A program made the translations under genes and the position numbers. Under the pieces are notes generated by a model. It was not told the DNA's origin, did not search any database, and saw nothing but the letters and a program-made list of their open reading frames with translations. Shown piece by piece: positions 15,821-25,597 of a stretch of DNA of 64,000 nt; position 1 is the first letter of the stretch; each line of letters begins with the position of its first letter. Source of the DNA: Streptomyces sp. S.PB5 (GTDB taxonomy: Bacteria > Actinomycetota > Actinomycetes > Streptomycetales > Streptomycetaceae). Location of the stretch: the NCBI RefSeq assembly GCF_030403745.1, contig NZ_JAQMWP010000001.1:310001-374000 (forward strand), in the 5' to 3' direction.

Positions 15821-15941
15821 GACAGTGCGGGGCTCCTCTGCGTCCGTTGATCGGATCGGGTCGAGCGACTGCCCGATCAGCATGCGAGGTGACCACCGGG
15901 ACTGTCGTTAACTGTGAGTGCACTGCGACTTGGCAGTGCGT

Positions 15942-16946
15942 CTACTCCGGCTGGTGCGGCTGGTGCGGCTGGTGCGGCTGGTGCCGGTACTCCCTCGGTG
16001 AGACCCCATAGGCGGCGCGGAAGGCGCGTGTGAAGTCGGATGCGCGAGGCAGGCCCCAGCGGGCGCCGATCGTGTGGATCGGCGTGGTACGCCGCGCGGG
16101 GTCCGCCAGGTCGCGGCGGGCCCCCTCCAGCCGTTGGTGGCGGATCCAGGCCGCGACCGTCTCGCCCCGCGTCTGCTGCTGGAACAGCCGGTGCAGATAG
16201 CTGAGGGAGATGTGGTGGGCGGCGGCGATCACCGGCGGTGTCAGCCCCGGATCGTGCAGGTTCTGCTGGATGAACGCCCGGACCTGTGCGGTCAGGGCCT
16301 GCTGGCGGGTCTCCGGCGGCAGCGCGGCCTCGGCCTCCAGCGGCTGGGCGAGCCAGACCGACACCAGGTCGAGCAGGATCCTGCTCAGGCGAGGTATGTC
16401 GGACGGCTGAAGGACGCCCGACTGCCGGTCCAGCCCGATCAGGAAATCCGTCAGCAGAGCGCCGCTCCCCTCGCGCCCAGACAGACGTCTGCCCAGCAGC
16501 TGCCGGACCTGGTCCGGTGGCAGCGGCAGCGACGCCTTGGGTAACTCCACCGCCACCCCGGTGACGACATGCCGGCTCTCGTCCCTCGGCGGCCGTACGT
16601 CGTAGGGCCGTGAGGTGTCGGACACCCACAGATCGCATGGGCCGTACGTGTCGGTCCGCCCGACGTGGTCGAGGCCGAACTCGCCTCCGAGCAGCAGTTG
16701 GAGGTGGTACTGCTCGGGGTCGGACTGCCGGATCAGTCTCGGGCTCCGTCGGTAGCGCGTCGGCAGGAGCCCTCCGGACCACACGATCACCGGCCCCAGC
16801 TCCACCAGTCGCTGCTCCGCCCAGAAGTCGGCGGTGTGGTGGCTGCTGATCTCGCTGGGCGCGATGGTCCGGCTCATCAACTCCCGCCAGTACTCGAACC
16901 GGTCCTCCGCCGGCACGTCACTGGTCCGGAACACCGTCTTGATCAT
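15942..16946 (-). CDS. AraC-family regulator with AraC-binding-like N-terminus
   Basis: A 334-residue regulator. Residues 1-200 (SDVPAEDRFEYWRELMSRTI and on) match the AraC_binding_2 domain of the NphR/XylS-like group; the C-terminal double helix-turn-helix covers HHISLSYLHRLFQQQTRGET to FTRAFRAAYGVSPREYR. The ATG at 16946 follows GGGGAG; an upstream start would add a poor Arg/Gly leader. The tail encodes HQP repeated four times (9-bp tandem repeat, about 15949-15985). It is divergent from no obvious target; it may control the lectins, but this is inference from position only. Confidence 0.85.
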   Translation of the reverse strand: MIKTVFRTSDVPAEDRFEYWRELMSRTIAPSEISSHHTADFWAEQRLVELGPVIVWSGGLLPTRYRRSPRLIRQSDPEQYHLQLLLGGEFGLDHVGRTDTYGPCDLWVSDTSRPYDVRPPRDESRHVVTGVAVELPKASLPLPPDQVRQLLGRRLSGREGSGALLTDFLIGLDRQSGVLQPSDIPRLSRILLDLVSVWLAQPLEAEAALPPETRQQALTAQVRAFIQQNLHDPGLTPPVIAAAHHISLSYLHRLFQQQTRGETVAAWIRHQRLEGARRDLADPARRTTPIHTIGARWGLPRASDFTRAFRAAYGVSPREYRHQPHQPHQPHQPE

Positions 16947-17107
16947 TCCGCTCCCCGCGCTGATTCCCCACCCGCGCTGCCGCCGGGTCCCGCCCCTTGC
17001 ATACGACTGCTTCCGCATCCGCGTGGTTGCGTCGTGCCGGCGGCGAGGTGAAGGGGAGCAGGTGAGGCGGGGGCGGGGCAGCGGGAGGGCTGGGTCAGGC
17101 GGTGGGG

Positions 17108-18856
17108 TCAGGCGGTGGGGACCGTCTCACCCGGCAGCGCCAGGTCCAGGTCGACCGCGCTCTCGTCGCCCGCGTGGGTCGCGGAGGAGGCGAGCGGGCC
17201 GTGGCCGGCGGCGCGGGCGGCGAGGACGTAGGCGCCCTGGGCGGGTACGGCGAGAGCGTAACTGCCGTCCTCCGCCGAGAGGGTGGCCCCGGCCTGGCGG
17301 CCGCGGCGGTCGATGAGCGTGACCTTGGCGCGGGCGACCGGTGTGCCCTCGGCGTCCAGGACCCGGCCCCGGAAGCCGCGCAGGGCCTCCTCGGCGCGCT
17401 CCAGGTTGGCGTCCTCCTCGCTGCTCGCGCGCAGTTGCAGTTCCGGCTTGGCGGCGGGGCGCTGCCTCGGCAGGAACAGGGCCATCAGCAGGCCGATCGC
17501 CACCGCGCCGGTCGCGATGAGGAAGGAGACGCGGAAGCCGTGCATGGTCGGGATCTCGACGCCGCCCACGGTGTTCGCGGTGTTGGCCAGCACCATGCCG
17601 ATGACGGCGCTCGACACCGACGTACCGATGGAACGCATCAGCGTGTTCAGGCCGTTCGCCGCGCCCGTCTCGGAGGCCGGGACCGCGCCGACGATCAGGG
17701 CGGGGAGCGAGGAGTACGCGAGACCGATGCCGGCGCCGAGGACGACCGAGATGACCAGGCTCTGCCAGGCGGCGCTCATCAGGCCCAGGCCGGCGCCGTA
17801 GCCGATCGCGATGATCAGCATGCCGAGGATCAGGGTGAGCTTGGGGCCGTACTTCGCGGACAGGCGGGCGTAGACGGGGGCGGTGAGCATCATCGTCAGG
17901 CCCAGCGGGGCGACCAGCAGACCGGCGACGACCATCGACTGGCCGAGGCCGTAGCCGGTGGCCTTCGGGAGCTGCAGGAGCTGGGGGAGGACGAGGGAGA
18001 CGACGTAGAACGAGACCCCGACCATGATCGACGCGAGGTTGGTGAAGAGGACGGCCGGGCGGGCCGTGGTGCGCAGGTCCACGAGGGGGGCCTTGGTGCG
18101 CAGCTCGTAGACGCCCCAGAGGAGGAGGACGACGACCGAGGCGCCGAACAGGCCGAGCGTGGTGCCGGAGGTCCAGCCCCAGTCGCTGCCCTTGGTGATC
18201 GGCAGCAGGAACAGGACCAGGCCGGTGGAGAGGCCGAGTGCGCCGAGCCCGTCGAAGGAGCCCTCGGCGCGCATGGGGGATTCCGGTACGACGAGGAGGG
18301 TGAGGACGATCGAGAGCACGCCGAGACCCGCGGCACCGTAGAAGAGGGCGTGCCAGTCGGCGTGCTGGGCGATGAGCGCGGCGAGGGGCAGCGCGAGGCC
18401 GCCGCCGACACCGATCGAGGAACTCATCAGGGCCATCGCCGAGCCGAGCTTCTCGCGGGGGAGCATGTCGCGCATCAGACCGATGCCGAGGGGGATCGCA
18501 CCCATCGCGAAGCCCTGGAGGGTACGGCCGGCGATCATCAGCAGCAGGTCGCTGGTGAGCGCGCTGACCAGGGCGCCGACCACCATCACCGCGAGGCTCG
18601 CGATCAGCATCCGGCGCTTGCCGTACAGGTCACCGAGGCGGCCCATGATCGGGGTGGCGACGGCGCCCGAGAGGAGGGTCGAGGTCAGGACCCAGGTGGC
18701 GTTGCTGGGGGCGGTGTCGAGGAGCTGCGGGAGGTCCTTGATGACCGGGACGAGCAGGGTCTGCATCACCGCGACGACGATGCCCGCGAAGGCGAGCACC
18801 GGGACGAGGGCGGCGCTCGCTGTGCGGTGGGGCTGGTCGGTCGGCGTGTGTCTCAT
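17108..18856 (-). CDS. MFS (DHA2-type) transporter fused to a carboxypeptidase regulatory-like domain
   Basis: A 582-residue protein. Residues 20-460 form a 14-helix DHA2/EmrB-type carrier: GRLGDLYGKRRMLIA is the conserved loop 2-3 motif and ATPIMGRLGDLYG precedes it. Residues 500-582 (RGFRGRVLDAEGTPVARAKV, TLIDRRGRQAG, DGSYALAVPAQGAYVL) are a CarboxypepD_reg-like beta-sandwich at the cytoplasmic C-terminus. Drug or metabolite efflux is likely; the substrate is unknown. Start is uncertain: ATG 18856 is used, a TTG 30 bases upstream would add MPQYTWLPTH. It is divergent from a second DHA2 carrier. Confidence 0.85.
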   Translation of the reverse strand: MRHTPTDQPHRTASAALVPVLAFAGIVVAVMQTLLVPVIKDLPQLLDTAPSNATWVLTSTLLSGAVATPIMGRLGDLYGKRRMLIASLAVMVVGALVSALTSDLLLMIAGRTLQGFAMGAIPLGIGLMRDMLPREKLGSAMALMSSSIGVGGGLALPLAALIAQHADWHALFYGAAGLGVLSIVLTLLVVPESPMRAEGSFDGLGALGLSTGLVLFLLPITKGSDWGWTSGTTLGLFGASVVVLLLWGVYELRTKAPLVDLRTTARPAVLFTNLASIMVGVSFYVVSLVLPQLLQLPKATGYGLGQSMVVAGLLVAPLGLTMMLTAPVYARLSAKYGPKLTLILGMLIIAIGYGAGLGLMSAAWQSLVISVVLGAGIGLAYSSLPALIVGAVPASETGAANGLNTLMRSIGTSVSSAVIGMVLANTANTVGGVEIPTMHGFRVSFLIATGAVAIGLLMALFLPRQRPAAKPELQLRASSEEDANLERAEEALRGFRGRVLDAEGTPVARAKVTLIDRRGRQAGATLSAEDGSYALAVPAQGAYVLAARAAGHGPLASSATHAGDESAVDLDLALPGETVPTA

Positions 18857-19023
18857 GTGTGTCGGCAACCAGGTGTACTGGGGCAACTATTCCGATGCTT
18901 CGGGCAGCTAACGAATTCTTTGTCTTCTCTTGACGGAAGGGGGCCTGGGACCGGGGTCCGGTCGTCCGGGGCTCCGGGTGTAGGCCGAAATCCCGATGCC
19001 AGGAGTGTCGGGGGGTTGGGAGC

Positions 19024-20472
19024 ATGACAGGCATGCTCAGAGCCGAGGAAGTCAGCCGCGTCCCCCGTCCTCGTACCGCGCCGCCCGCCTGGGTGCTCGT
19101 GGCGCTCGCCTGTGCCGGTCAGTTCCTCGTCGTGCTCGACGTTTCCGTCGTCAACGTGGCACTGCCCTCGATGCGGGCCGACCTCGGGCTGAGCGAGCAG
19201 GGCCTCCAGTGGGTGGTGAACGCGTACGCGATCGCCTTCGCCGGGTTCATGCTGCTCGGCGGACGGGCCGGTGACCTGTACGGCCGCAAGCGGATGTTCC
19301 TGGTCGGGCTCGGTCTGTTCACGCTGGCCTCACTGGGCGGCGGGCTCGCCCAGGAGAGCTGGCAGCTGCTCCTCGCACGGGCCGTGCAGGGACTGGGGGC
19401 GGCGGTGCTGGCGCCCTCGACGCTCACGATCGTCACGTCCGCCGTGCCCGAGGGGGCCGCACGCGCGCGTGCCATAGCCACCTGGACGGCGGTCGGCGCG
19501 GGCGGCGGCGCGGCGGGCGGGTTCGTCGGCGGGGTGCTGGTGGACCTGTGGTCGTGGCGCTGGACACTGCTGATCAACGTCCCGGTCGGCGCGGCCGTGC
19601 TCCTCGGCGCCCTGTGGTGGCTGACCGAGAGCCGTGCCGGGGACGGCCGGCGGCTCGACGTACCGGGCGCGGTCCTGGTGACCGCCGGGCTGGCGACGCT
19701 CGCGTACGGCATCTCGCAGACGGAGGCCGAGGGGTGGACGTCGGCGGCGACCGTGGTGCCGCTCGTGGCCGGGGCGGCGCTGATCGGGATGTTCCTGCTC
19801 GTCGAGGCGCGTACGACGGCTCCGCTGATGCCGCTCGGGCTGCTGCGGCTGCGGTCCGTGGCCTCGGCGAACACGGCGATGTTCCTGTCCGGCGCGGCGA
19901 TGTTCTGCATGTGGTTCTTCATGACGCTCTACGCCCAGAACGTGCTCGGCTACACGCCGGTCCAGGCCGGTCTCGCCCTGGTGCCGAGCTCGCTGGCGAT
20001 CGTGCTCGGTTCCAAGCTGGCGCCACGGCTCATGCGGGTGCTCGGCGAGCGGAAGGTGGCGGTGCTGGGGACCGTCGTGGCGGTGACCGGGTTCGCCTGG
20101 CAGTCGACGATGCGGGTGGACGGATCGTACGTGGTGGCCATCATGTGCCCCGGGATTCTGATGATGCTGGGGGCGGGACTGGCGACGACACCACTGGCCG
20201 CGCTCGCCATATCGGGGGCCGCGCCGGGAGAGGCCGGGCTGGTGTCGGGGCTGGTCAACACCTCGCGGACCATGGGGGGTTCGCTGGGGCTCGCGGTGAT
20301 GTCCACGCTGGCGGCGGCCCGGACGGGGGACGACGCCGGGCCGGGGGCGCTGACCGAGGGGTACGCGCTGGTGTTCCGGGTGGGGGCCGGGGTGCTGGCG
20401 GTCGGGGCGGTGCTGATGGTGGTGTGGCTGCCGCGGAAGCGGATGGGGGCGGAAGCAGTGCCGGAGGTGTGA
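19024..20472 (+). CDS. MFS (DHA2-type) efflux transporter
   Basis: A 482-residue 14-helix carrier of the EmrB/QacA family. Helix 1 holds FLVVLDVSVVNVALPS, loop 2-3 is GGRAGDLYGRKRMFLVG, and motif C is GGGAAGGFVGGVLVDL in helix 5. It probably exports drugs or secondary metabolites by proton antiport. It is divergent from the fused carrier at 17108-18856 and shares a 167-bp intergenic region. No regulator lies in the pair. Confidence 0.9.
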   Translation: MTGMLRAEEVSRVPRPRTAPPAWVLVALACAGQFLVVLDVSVVNVALPSMRADLGLSEQGLQWVVNAYAIAFAGFMLLGGRAGDLYGRKRMFLVGLGLFTLASLGGGLAQESWQLLLARAVQGLGAAVLAPSTLTIVTSAVPEGAARARAIATWTAVGAGGGAAGGFVGGVLVDLWSWRWTLLINVPVGAAVLLGALWWLTESRAGDGRRLDVPGAVLVTAGLATLAYGISQTEAEGWTSAATVVPLVAGAALIGMFLLVEARTTAPLMPLGLLRLRSVASANTAMFLSGAAMFCMWFFMTLYAQNVLGYTPVQAGLALVPSSLAIVLGSKLAPRLMRVLGERKVAVLGTVVAVTGFAWQSTMRVDGSYVVAIMCPGILMMLGAGLATTPLAALAISGAAPGEAGLVSGLVNTSRTMGGSLGLAVMSTLAAARTGDDAGPGALTEGYALVFRVGAGVLAVGAVLMVVWLPRKRMGAEAVPEV

Positions 20473-20634
20473 GGCGGGAAGCGAATGGTGGACCGGGCGG
20501 ATGTGCCCCAAGGGGAGCGGAAAACCGGTTGGGCTGTGGCGAGGGGTGTCTGCGAGGCGGTTGAAAAGATCTCCGCGGAGGGAGGCAACGGTCCGGACGG
20601 CCCATGGACTCCTTCAGACATCTAGGAGGTGCCC

Positions 20635-21273
20635 ATGGGGGATCGCAAGGAGGCTCGGGACGAGGAGTTCCAGAGCTTCGTCATCGGCCGCTGGCCGCGG
20701 CTGCTGCGGACGGCATTTCTCCTCACGGGGGAGCAGCACGCCGCGGAGGACCTGGTCCAGTCGACGCTGGAGCGGGTCTATGTGGCCTGGCGCAGAGTCG
20801 GCTCGGCCGACGACCCGGAGGCGTATGTACGGCGCGTGATGATCAACGCGCATGCGCGGAAACACCGCAGACGGCTCAGGGAGTTCCTGGCGCCCAAGGA
20901 CGACTCGGGCCTGGCGCGCGAGGTCGCCGACACCGGTGACCGCATCGCCCAGGCCGAGGACCGCAACGCCCTGCTGAAGGCGCTGGCCCAACTGCCGCCG
21001 CGCCAGCGTGAGGCGGTCGTCCTGCGCTACTGGGAGGACCTGACCGAGACCCAGACCGCCGAGGCGATGGGCTGTTCCGTCGGCTCGGTGAAGAGCAACG
21101 CGGCCAAGGGGATCGCGAAACTCCGCGCCATACCGGGGCTGGTCGACATGGTTGCGCAGTCGGCGCAGTCGGCGCAGTCGGCGCAGTCGGCGGGGGCGGC
21201 GCAGGCAGGACAGCTGACGCAGGCAGGGCGGCCGACGCAGGCGACGCGCGTGGCGCAGGGAGGGCGGAAGTGA
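20635..21273 (+). CDS. SigE-family (ECF-like) RNA polymerase sigma factor
   Basis: A 212-residue sigma factor. Region 2 is EEFQSFVIGRWPRLLRTAFL to AEDLVQSTLERVYVAW; region 4 is LPPRQREAVVLRYWEDLTET and AEAMGCSVGSVKSNAAKGIA. This pattern belongs to the SigE-family (SIG-50-like) of actinomycetes. A strong AGGAGG lies 5 bases before the ATG at 20635. The C-terminal tail contains Gln-Ser-Ala repeats (a 9-bp GCAGTCGGC-type tandem repeat around 21158-21195). The next gene, a one-helix membrane protein, overlaps by TGATG and is probably its regulator. Confidence 0.9.
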   Translation: MGDRKEARDEEFQSFVIGRWPRLLRTAFLLTGEQHAAEDLVQSTLERVYVAWRRVGSADDPEAYVRRVMINAHARKHRRRLREFLAPKDDSGLAREVADTGDRIAQAEDRNALLKALAQLPPRQREAVVLRYWEDLTETQTAEAMGCSVGSVKSNAAKGIAKLRAIPGLVDMVAQSAQSAQSAQSAGAAQAGQLTQAGRPTQATRVAQGGRK

Positions 21274-22115
21274 TGAGCGCGGACCGGGAGACGAACCACG
21301 ACATGGCGAACCGAGACATCTCCGTCCTGCTGGCCGCCGCCACGGACGAGGTGGAGATCGGTACAGCCCCCTACCAGGAGGTCGTCCGAGGCGGCCGCCG
21401 CCGCAGGACCCGCCGCTGGGCCGTCGCCGCGGCCACGGCACTGGTGCTCGCCGGCTCCTCGGCGACGCTCGCGGTGGCCGGACTGCCGGGCGGCGGCGAG
21501 ACGGTGGCACCGGCGGCGACCCAGTCGGCGACACCGACCGCCGACCTCTTCGCACCGGCCCGGACGACCCTCGCGACCGGCGAGGAGAACGGCAAGGAGT
21601 GGAGGGTCGTCATCGACGTCTGGGATGCCCCGAGGAACGAGGTCCAGGCCGCGGGTCAGTTCGAGGCGATGGGCGAGTACGGCGATGTCCCGTCGGGCGT
21701 GACCGAGGCCGCCGAACTGATCGGCAAGAGCACGTACCAAGTGCGCTACAGCGACGGGTCCGAGGGCACGATGGTGTTCGGCGATGACTTCATGAAGGGC
21801 GACGACGCCTCGGGCACGGACATCCAGGCCGCGGCGATCCCCACCGAGATCTCCTCCAAGGGCGACCCCTCCGCCCCCGCTTCCACGGGCCCGGAGCGCC
21901 TGGTCATCGGCCAGGTGAGCAAATACGCCCAGCAGGTCACCTGCACCTGGAAGGACGGCACGATGACCCGGGTGGACCGCGCCCCGTCGAACGCGGAGAT
22001 CAGCACCGACGAACTGTCGATCCGCCCGGCGGAGGGCTCCCCGGTGGACTGGTTCGTCTGCCTGGCGCCGAAGGGTACGGCGTACAAGTCGGTGGAGGTG
22101 TCGGCGGTGGAGTAG
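21273..22115 (+). CDS. Membrane protein paired with the sigma factor
   Basis: A 280-residue protein starting in a TGATG overlap with the sigma factor. It has about 45 cytoplasmic residues (RNRDISVLLAAATDEVEIG-type start), a basic stretch GGRRRRTRRW, one membrane helix (AVAAATALVLAGSSATLAVA), and an extracellular part of about 200 residues with two cysteines (VTCTWKDG and WFVCLAP). This fits a sigma-factor-linked membrane partner; no zinc HxxxCxxC anti-sigma motif is visible, so the anti-sigma role is inference from the operon. Confidence 0.75.
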   Translation: MSADRETNHDMANRDISVLLAAATDEVEIGTAPYQEVVRGGRRRRTRRWAVAAATALVLAGSSATLAVAGLPGGGETVAPAATQSATPTADLFAPARTTLATGEENGKEWRVVIDVWDAPRNEVQAAGQFEAMGEYGDVPSGVTEAAELIGKSTYQVRYSDGSEGTMVFGDDFMKGDDASGTDIQAAAIPTEISSKGDPSAPASTGPERLVIGQVSKYAQQVTCTWKDGTMTRVDRAPSNAEISTDELSIRPAEGSPVDWFVCLAPKGTAYKSVEVSAVE

Positions 22116-22382
22116 CGGACACCGCCGGGGGTGCGGTCGTGCAGGGGCGGCGGCGCGAGGGAAAATGTGCCGCCGGGATGGCCGGCGAGGCCCCCGTACC
22201 GGCCTTCCGTCCGCGTGCTGAGGCTGTTTCGCCCCGTGCGCGGAGTCGGCCCGCAGCCGGGCTGCGGCGGCCCCGCACACCGCTGGTGAGCCAGCCTGAG
22301 CAGCTGTCACCCACCACCCCTGACCTGGTATTTCCATCCCCACGCCCCTAGGCTCGCCACCGTGGGGAAGGGGGAGCAGATC

Positions 22383-23135
22383 ATGCACATGGACCGGAAC
22401 ATCCGCACTGTCGACGACGTACTACGCCTCCTCGACGGCCTGTTCGCACCGGACGCCGACCGCTGGACGGAGCAGGGTGCCTCCTGGTGGGACGGCTTCT
22501 ACGCCGACCGTTCCAGACCGGTGCCGTTCTTCGTGGCGAAGCCGGACGAGAACCTGGTGTCGTACGTCGACCGAGGCCTCCTGCCGGCGGGCGGCGGCCG
22601 CGCCCTGGACCTGGGGTGCGGTCCGGGCCGCAACTCGCTGTATCTGGCGGCGCGCGGCTTCGACGTGGACGGGGTGGACCTGTCGCCGACGCCGGTGGCC
22701 TGGGCGGAGGAGAGAGCGAGGGGGACGGGAGAGGAGACGCGGGGGAGGACCCGCTTCCACTGCGGCGACGCCTTCGCCCTCGCGGGCACGGAACTGACGG
22801 GACCGTACGACCTGATCTACGACTCCGGCTGCTTCCACCACCTGCCACCGCACCGCCGCGTCACCTACCTGGGCCTCCTGGACCGACTCCTCGCTCCTGA
22901 TGGCCACTTCGCCCTCACCTGCTTCGCGGCCGGCGGCATGGGCTCGGAGCTGTCCGACACGGAGTTCTACCGACGGGAGCGGCTGGAGGGCGGGCTGGCG
23001 TACACCGCCGAGTCCCTGCGGTGGATCTTCTCCGACCTGACGGAGGTGGAACTGCGACGCATGTCCGACGAGCCGGAGGGGTCGGCGTGCTTCGGGGAGG
23101 ACTTCTTGTGGACGGCGCTGTTCAGGAGGAGTTAG
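22383..23135 (+). CDS. Class I SAM-dependent methyltransferase
   Basis: A 250-residue methyltransferase with motif [35 protein letters not shown], and [18 protein letters not shown] as the motif II area, resembling the Tam/TehB-like group. GGGGGAG lies 6 bases before the ATG at 22383; a GTG at 22362 is also possible. The substrate is unknown. It stands alone between a 267-bp gap, in which I see no gene, and a (GACACC)9 repeat. Confidence 0.85.
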   Translation: MHMDRNIRTVDDVLRLLDGLFAPDADRWTEQGASWWDGFYADRSRPVPFFVAKPDENLVSYVDRGLLPAGGGRALDLGCGPGRNSLYLAARGFDVDGVDLSPTPVAWAEERARGTGEETRGRTRFHCGDAFALAGTELTGPYDLIYDSGCFHHLPPHRRVTYLGLLDRLLAPDGHFALTCFAAGGMGSELSDTEFYRRERLEGGLAYTAESLRWIFSDLTEVELRRMSDEPEGSACFGEDFLWTALFRRS

Positions 23136-23156
23136 CACACCTCGCCCAGCACCCTC

Positions 23157-23220
<64 letters not shown>

Positions 23221-23243
23221 CGCCCCTGCACTCATCCCCGCGC

Positions 23244-23876
23244 CTACACCCACCCCCGCTGCCTGGCCTCCCGCAGAGCCTCCGTCCGGTTCCTCGTCCC
23301 CGTCTTGCCGATCGCGGAGGAGAGGTAGTTGCGGACGGTGGATTCGGAGAGGTGGAGGGTGGCGGCGATGTCCGCGACCGTCGCGCCGTCCGCCGAGGCG
23401 CTCAGGACGTCGCACTCACGGGAGGTGAGGGGGTTGGGGCCGGCGCTGAGGGCGGCCGCGGCGAGGGCGGGGTCGATCACCGTTTCGCCGGTCAGGACTC
23501 TGCGGATGGACGTGGCCAGTTCCTCGACCGGGCCGTCCTTCACCAGGAAGCCCGCGGCTCCGGCTTCCATCGCTCGGCGGAGGTAGCCGGGGCGGCCGAA
23601 GGTGGTGAGGATCAGGACCCGGCAGTCGGGAGCCTCGTCGCGGAGTTCGGCGGCGGCGTCCAGGCCGCTCTTGCCGGGGAGTTCGATGTCGAGGAGGGCG
23701 ACGTCGGGGCGGTGGGTCAGGGCCGCGTCCACGATCGCGTCGCCGGTCCCCACCTGGGCCACGACCTCGATGTCCGCCTCCATCCCGAGCAGCAGGGCGA
23801 GGGCGCCCCGCATCATCCCCTGGTCCTCGGCGAGCAGAACCCTGATGGACTTGGCTGGCCGGTGGTCCCGGGGCAT
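23244..23876 (-). CDS. NarL/LuxR-type response regulator
   Basis: A 210-residue two-component regulator: receiver domain with the acidic pair E17/D18, phosphoacceptor Asp63 in VALLDIELPGKSG and the conserved Lys in FLVKDG, then a LuxR-type helix-turn-helix (LTSRECDVLSASADGATVAD to STVRNYLSSAIGKTGTRNR). It is the DesR-like partner of the kinase at 24163-25482. The ATG at 23876 is used; a GTG 9 bases upstream is possible. The gap of 286 bp to the kinase gene is unusually long for such a pair. Confidence 0.9.
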   Translation of the reverse strand: MPRDHRPAKSIRVLLAEDQGMMRGALALLLGMEADIEVVAQVGTGDAIVDAALTHRPDVALLDIELPGKSGLDAAAELRDEAPDCRVLILTTFGRPGYLRRAMEAGAAGFLVKDGPVEELATSIRRVLTGETVIDPALAAAALSAGPNPLTSRECDVLSASADGATVADIAATLHLSESTVRNYLSSAIGKTGTRNRTEALREARQRGWV

Positions 23877-24162
23877 CTCGTTCACGGCCTCAGGGTCGCA
23901 TCTGACATCGCTCAAGGGATGACTGCCGACGACGTGTTGTCCGTTCTCCGCCTGTTGCGTCTCCGCCTGTTGCGGCGGGCGGGAGATCGTTCTGCATCCG
24001 CTGGTCTTCCGGGAGGACGGCTCCGCCGCCCAGGCCTCGTTCGAGCCGCATCGGCCTTTCGCCCACCCCTCGTCCTGTTCCGTGCCCGGCACCATCCAGG
24101 ACACCCCAGTCCCCTGCCTCTCCCCTGCCTCTCCGCCGAGCAGCAGGTCTGACTCCCGAGGC

Positions 24163-25482
24163 TCAGGCCCCCACCACCCGCGCCACGGTCCCCATCGCCC
24201 CTATCGCCCGTGCCGTCTCCGGTGCCTCCACCGTCCCCACCGCCCCCACCGGCAACTCCGCCACCACCACGAACCCGCCTCGCGGCCCGACCCCAGGCCC
24301 CGCCTCCAACCGTCCCCCCGCCGCCGCCAGCCGCTCCCTCAGCCCCGTCAACCCCGTGCCGGGCGAACCCGCAGTGTCCGAAGGTCCCCGTCCGTCGTCC
24401 ATGACCCGCAACCGCACCCGTTCCGCCGCCCCCTCGACAGAGATCTCGCACCGCCCCGCCCCGCTGTGCCGTACCGCGTTGGTCACGGCCTCCCGCACCA
24501 CCCAGCTCAGCAGCGTCTCCGTCTGTGCGGCGAGGGGCGGTCCGGAGTGCCGTACGACGGGTTCGATGCCCGCGGCTTCCAGTGCCGAGCGGGCCCGGTC
24601 CAGCTCGGTGGCGAGGCTGCCGTCGCGATAGCCCGTCACCGCCTCGCGGATCTCCGTCAGCGCCTGGCGGCCGACGGACTCGATGTCGGTGATCTGGGCG
24701 AGCGCCGCGTCCATGTCGCGCGAGGCCAGCCGCCTCGCGGCCTCCGACTTCACCACGATCACCGAGAGGGTGTGGCCGAGGAGGTCGTGCAGGTCGCGGG
24801 AGAAGCGCAGGCGCTCCTTCTCCACCGCGCGCCGGGCCAGTTCCTCGCGGGCGGCGCGCAGTTCTCGTACCGCCTCGGAGAGGGAGAGGATCGCGGCGGT
24901 CACCATGGTCGACAGGAAGGTGGCGTACGCGATGTTCACCGCGTCCCAGCCCTCCTGGACCGCGGAGACGGCCACCGCGAGGGCCGTCACGGCGAGGCCG
25001 ACCCGGCCGAGCCAGGGGCCGCGGGTGATCGCGCCGGTGGCGAGTCCCAGCAGGGGGAAGAAGTACAGCCAGCTGCCGCCGTAGCCGAGGGCGAGGGCGC
25101 AGGTGACCGCGCCCAGCAGGATCAGCGCCGCCCGGGTCGAGCGAGCCTCCCGGGTCTCCTTCCGGAACGCCCTGAACACCACATAGATGTAAAGGGAGTT
25201 GAAGGCGAGCAGTCCCAGTCCGCCGAGCAGCGGCTGGGGTGTGCCGGCCTGGAAGAGGTTGGAGAACGCGCCCATCCCCAGCAGCAGCCAGGGGAGGAGG
25301 GAGAAGCCGGTGGGCGGCGGGCCCGGGTTCTCGGCCCGCTTCCCGGTGCGCCGGGCGGCCCGCTGGTCGTCCTTGAACCGCTCCATGTCCTCCTTCCAGT
25401 CCGCCCGCGCCGCCTGCCACGCGTCCATGCGGCACGACGCCCTCCGCGCCCAGGTCCTCTTGTCGCTCTCCTCTGTCGTCAT
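24163..25482 (-). CDS. Two-component sensor histidine kinase (HisKA_3, DesK-like)
   Basis: A 439-residue kinase with a cytoplasmic basic start, about six membrane helices (residues 60-205), the dimerisation/phospho-acceptor motif SRDLHDLLGHTLS with His232, and a HATPase domain with VVREAVTNAVRHSGAG (N box) and DDGRGPSDTAGSPGTGLTGL (G boxes). It phosphorylates the NarL-type regulator at 23244-23876. The sensed signal is unknown; six helices and no large outside loop point to a membrane or lipid-state sensor, by analogy with DesK. The C-terminal 20 residues are Ala/Gly-rich. Confidence 0.9.
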   Translation of the reverse strand: MTTEESDKRTWARRASCRMDAWQAARADWKEDMERFKDDQRAARRTGKRAENPGPPPTGFSLLPWLLLGMGAFSNLFQAGTPQPLLGGLGLLAFNSLYIYVVFRAFRKETREARSTRAALILLGAVTCALALGYGGSWLYFFPLLGLATGAITRGPWLGRVGLAVTALAVAVSAVQEGWDAVNIAYATFLSTMVTAAILSLSEAVRELRAAREELARRAVEKERLRFSRDLHDLLGHTLSVIVVKSEAARRLASRDMDAALAQITDIESVGRQALTEIREAVTGYRDGSLATELDRARSALEAAGIEPVVRHSGPPLAAQTETLLSWVVREAVTNAVRHSGAGRCEISVEGAAERVRLRVMDDGRGPSDTAGSPGTGLTGLRERLAAAGGRLEAGPGVGPRGGFVVVAELPVGAVGTVEAPETARAIGAMGTVARVVGA

Positions 25483-25597
25483 GGCTCCACGCTACGAACC
25501 CCGCCACCTGCGCGGCAGGGGCGCATGTACGGAATCCGGCAGTACAAATGTCCTGGCCCCGGAGCGGACCGGTGTTTCTGACATGCCGTCAGCAGTC

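Noticed and set aside
15821..16782. Open frames within and after the AraC-type gene
   Set aside because: Low-complexity antisense or other-frame readings; the AraC frame has clear helix-turn-helix motifs.
22116..22382. A gene or RNA in the gap before the methyltransferase
   Set aside because: Short frames only, with no motif and no clear hairpin; left as intergenic.
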